Shown here in pieces: positions 63,943 to 64,000 of a DNA stretch of 64,000 nucleotides. Numbering within the stretch: position 1 is the first letter of the stretch; the number at the start of each line of letters is the position of its first letter. Where the stretch lies: assembly GCF_014126615.1 (NCBI RefSeq), contig NZ_CP059897.1, positions 434,001 to 498,000 on the forward strand, given 5' to 3'. The position numbers and the translations under genes were made by a program. The notes under the pieces were generated by a model. It saw nothing but the letters and a program-made list of their open reading frames with translations, searched no databases and had not been told where the DNA came from. The stretch is from Ciceribacter thiooxidans. Its GTDB lineage: Bacteria > Pseudomonadota > Alphaproteobacteria > Rhizobiales > Rhizobiaceae.

Positions 63943-64000
63943 CTTTATCCTCTTTGATTGGAAGCGCCGAAAAGCATTAACGATCGGACAGGCGCCCAGC

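Overview
The window is GC-rich DNA that reads as part of a secondary replicon (plasmid or chromid) of a Rhizobiaceae-type alphaproteobacterium (Sinorhizobium/Ensifer, Rhizobium or Shinella-like). The main evidence is a complete repABC replication/partition unit (3840-7576) with a parS-like palindrome between repA and repB and a counter-transcribed RNA between repB and repC. A truncated recombinase, a DUF1403-ScpB pair and many catabolic and ABC-transport operons, each with its own local regulator, fit the same picture. No rRNA, tRNA, CRISPR array or intact insertion sequence was seen.

Layout. 1-2907: a MocR/PdxR-type regulator running off the left edge, divergent from an overlapping operon of a class I glutamine amidotransferase, a MOSC protein and pyridoxal kinase. 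2908-7576: repABC. 7512-12500: DUF1275 membrane protein, 47-aa membrane protein, dead tyrosine recombinase, DUF1403-ScpB, cation-diffusion exporter. 12741-16658: a DUF2934 protein and a glycine betaine/proline-type ABC importer. 16753-19940: a minus-strand sulfur operon of exported rhodanese, YeeE/YedE transporter (frame broken), Cys-pentapeptide-repeat protein and a His-rich conserved protein. 20389-23037: a QseBC-like two-component system and a small periplasmic protein. 23309-27368: a TetR regulator divergent from an N-methylproline demethylase-like flavoenzyme, then a GlxA/AraC regulator. 27798-32801: a cold-shock protein and a TetR regulator divergent from a PaoABC-type molybdenum aldehyde oxidoreductase.

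33027-50542 is an amide-utilisation region. On the minus strand lie an orphan double ABC ATPase and a formamidase whose 5' end has been joined by deletion to a truncated amiC. On the plus strand one long array carries amiC, amiR, a five-gene Urt/Fmd-type amide/urea importer, the aliphatic amidase amiE, an NCS1 permease, an alpha/beta hydrolase, a MoxR ATPase (frame broken) and a VWA protein. The leaders before amiC and before the importer contain small hexaloop hairpins whose 3' arms overlap intrinsic terminators. This is what an AmiC-gated, AmiR (ANTAR) antitermination circuit requires, and the importer leader has two such modules in tandem.

50822-63171 is a second catabolic region. A TetR regulator, a divergent NIPSNAP gene and a ten-gene operon share a near-identical palindromic operator. 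The operon encodes a sugar-type ABC importer, a CoxMSL-type molybdenum hydroxylase (large subunit frame broken), a 3-hydroxyisobutyrate-dehydrogenase-like enzyme, CoxG and an M20 amidohydrolase. A second cold-shock gene closes the window.

Three otherwise normal genes (YeeE, MoxR, CoxL) are each broken by one missing base in a run of five or six G/C. Homopolymer under-calling in the assembly is more likely than three independent mutations.
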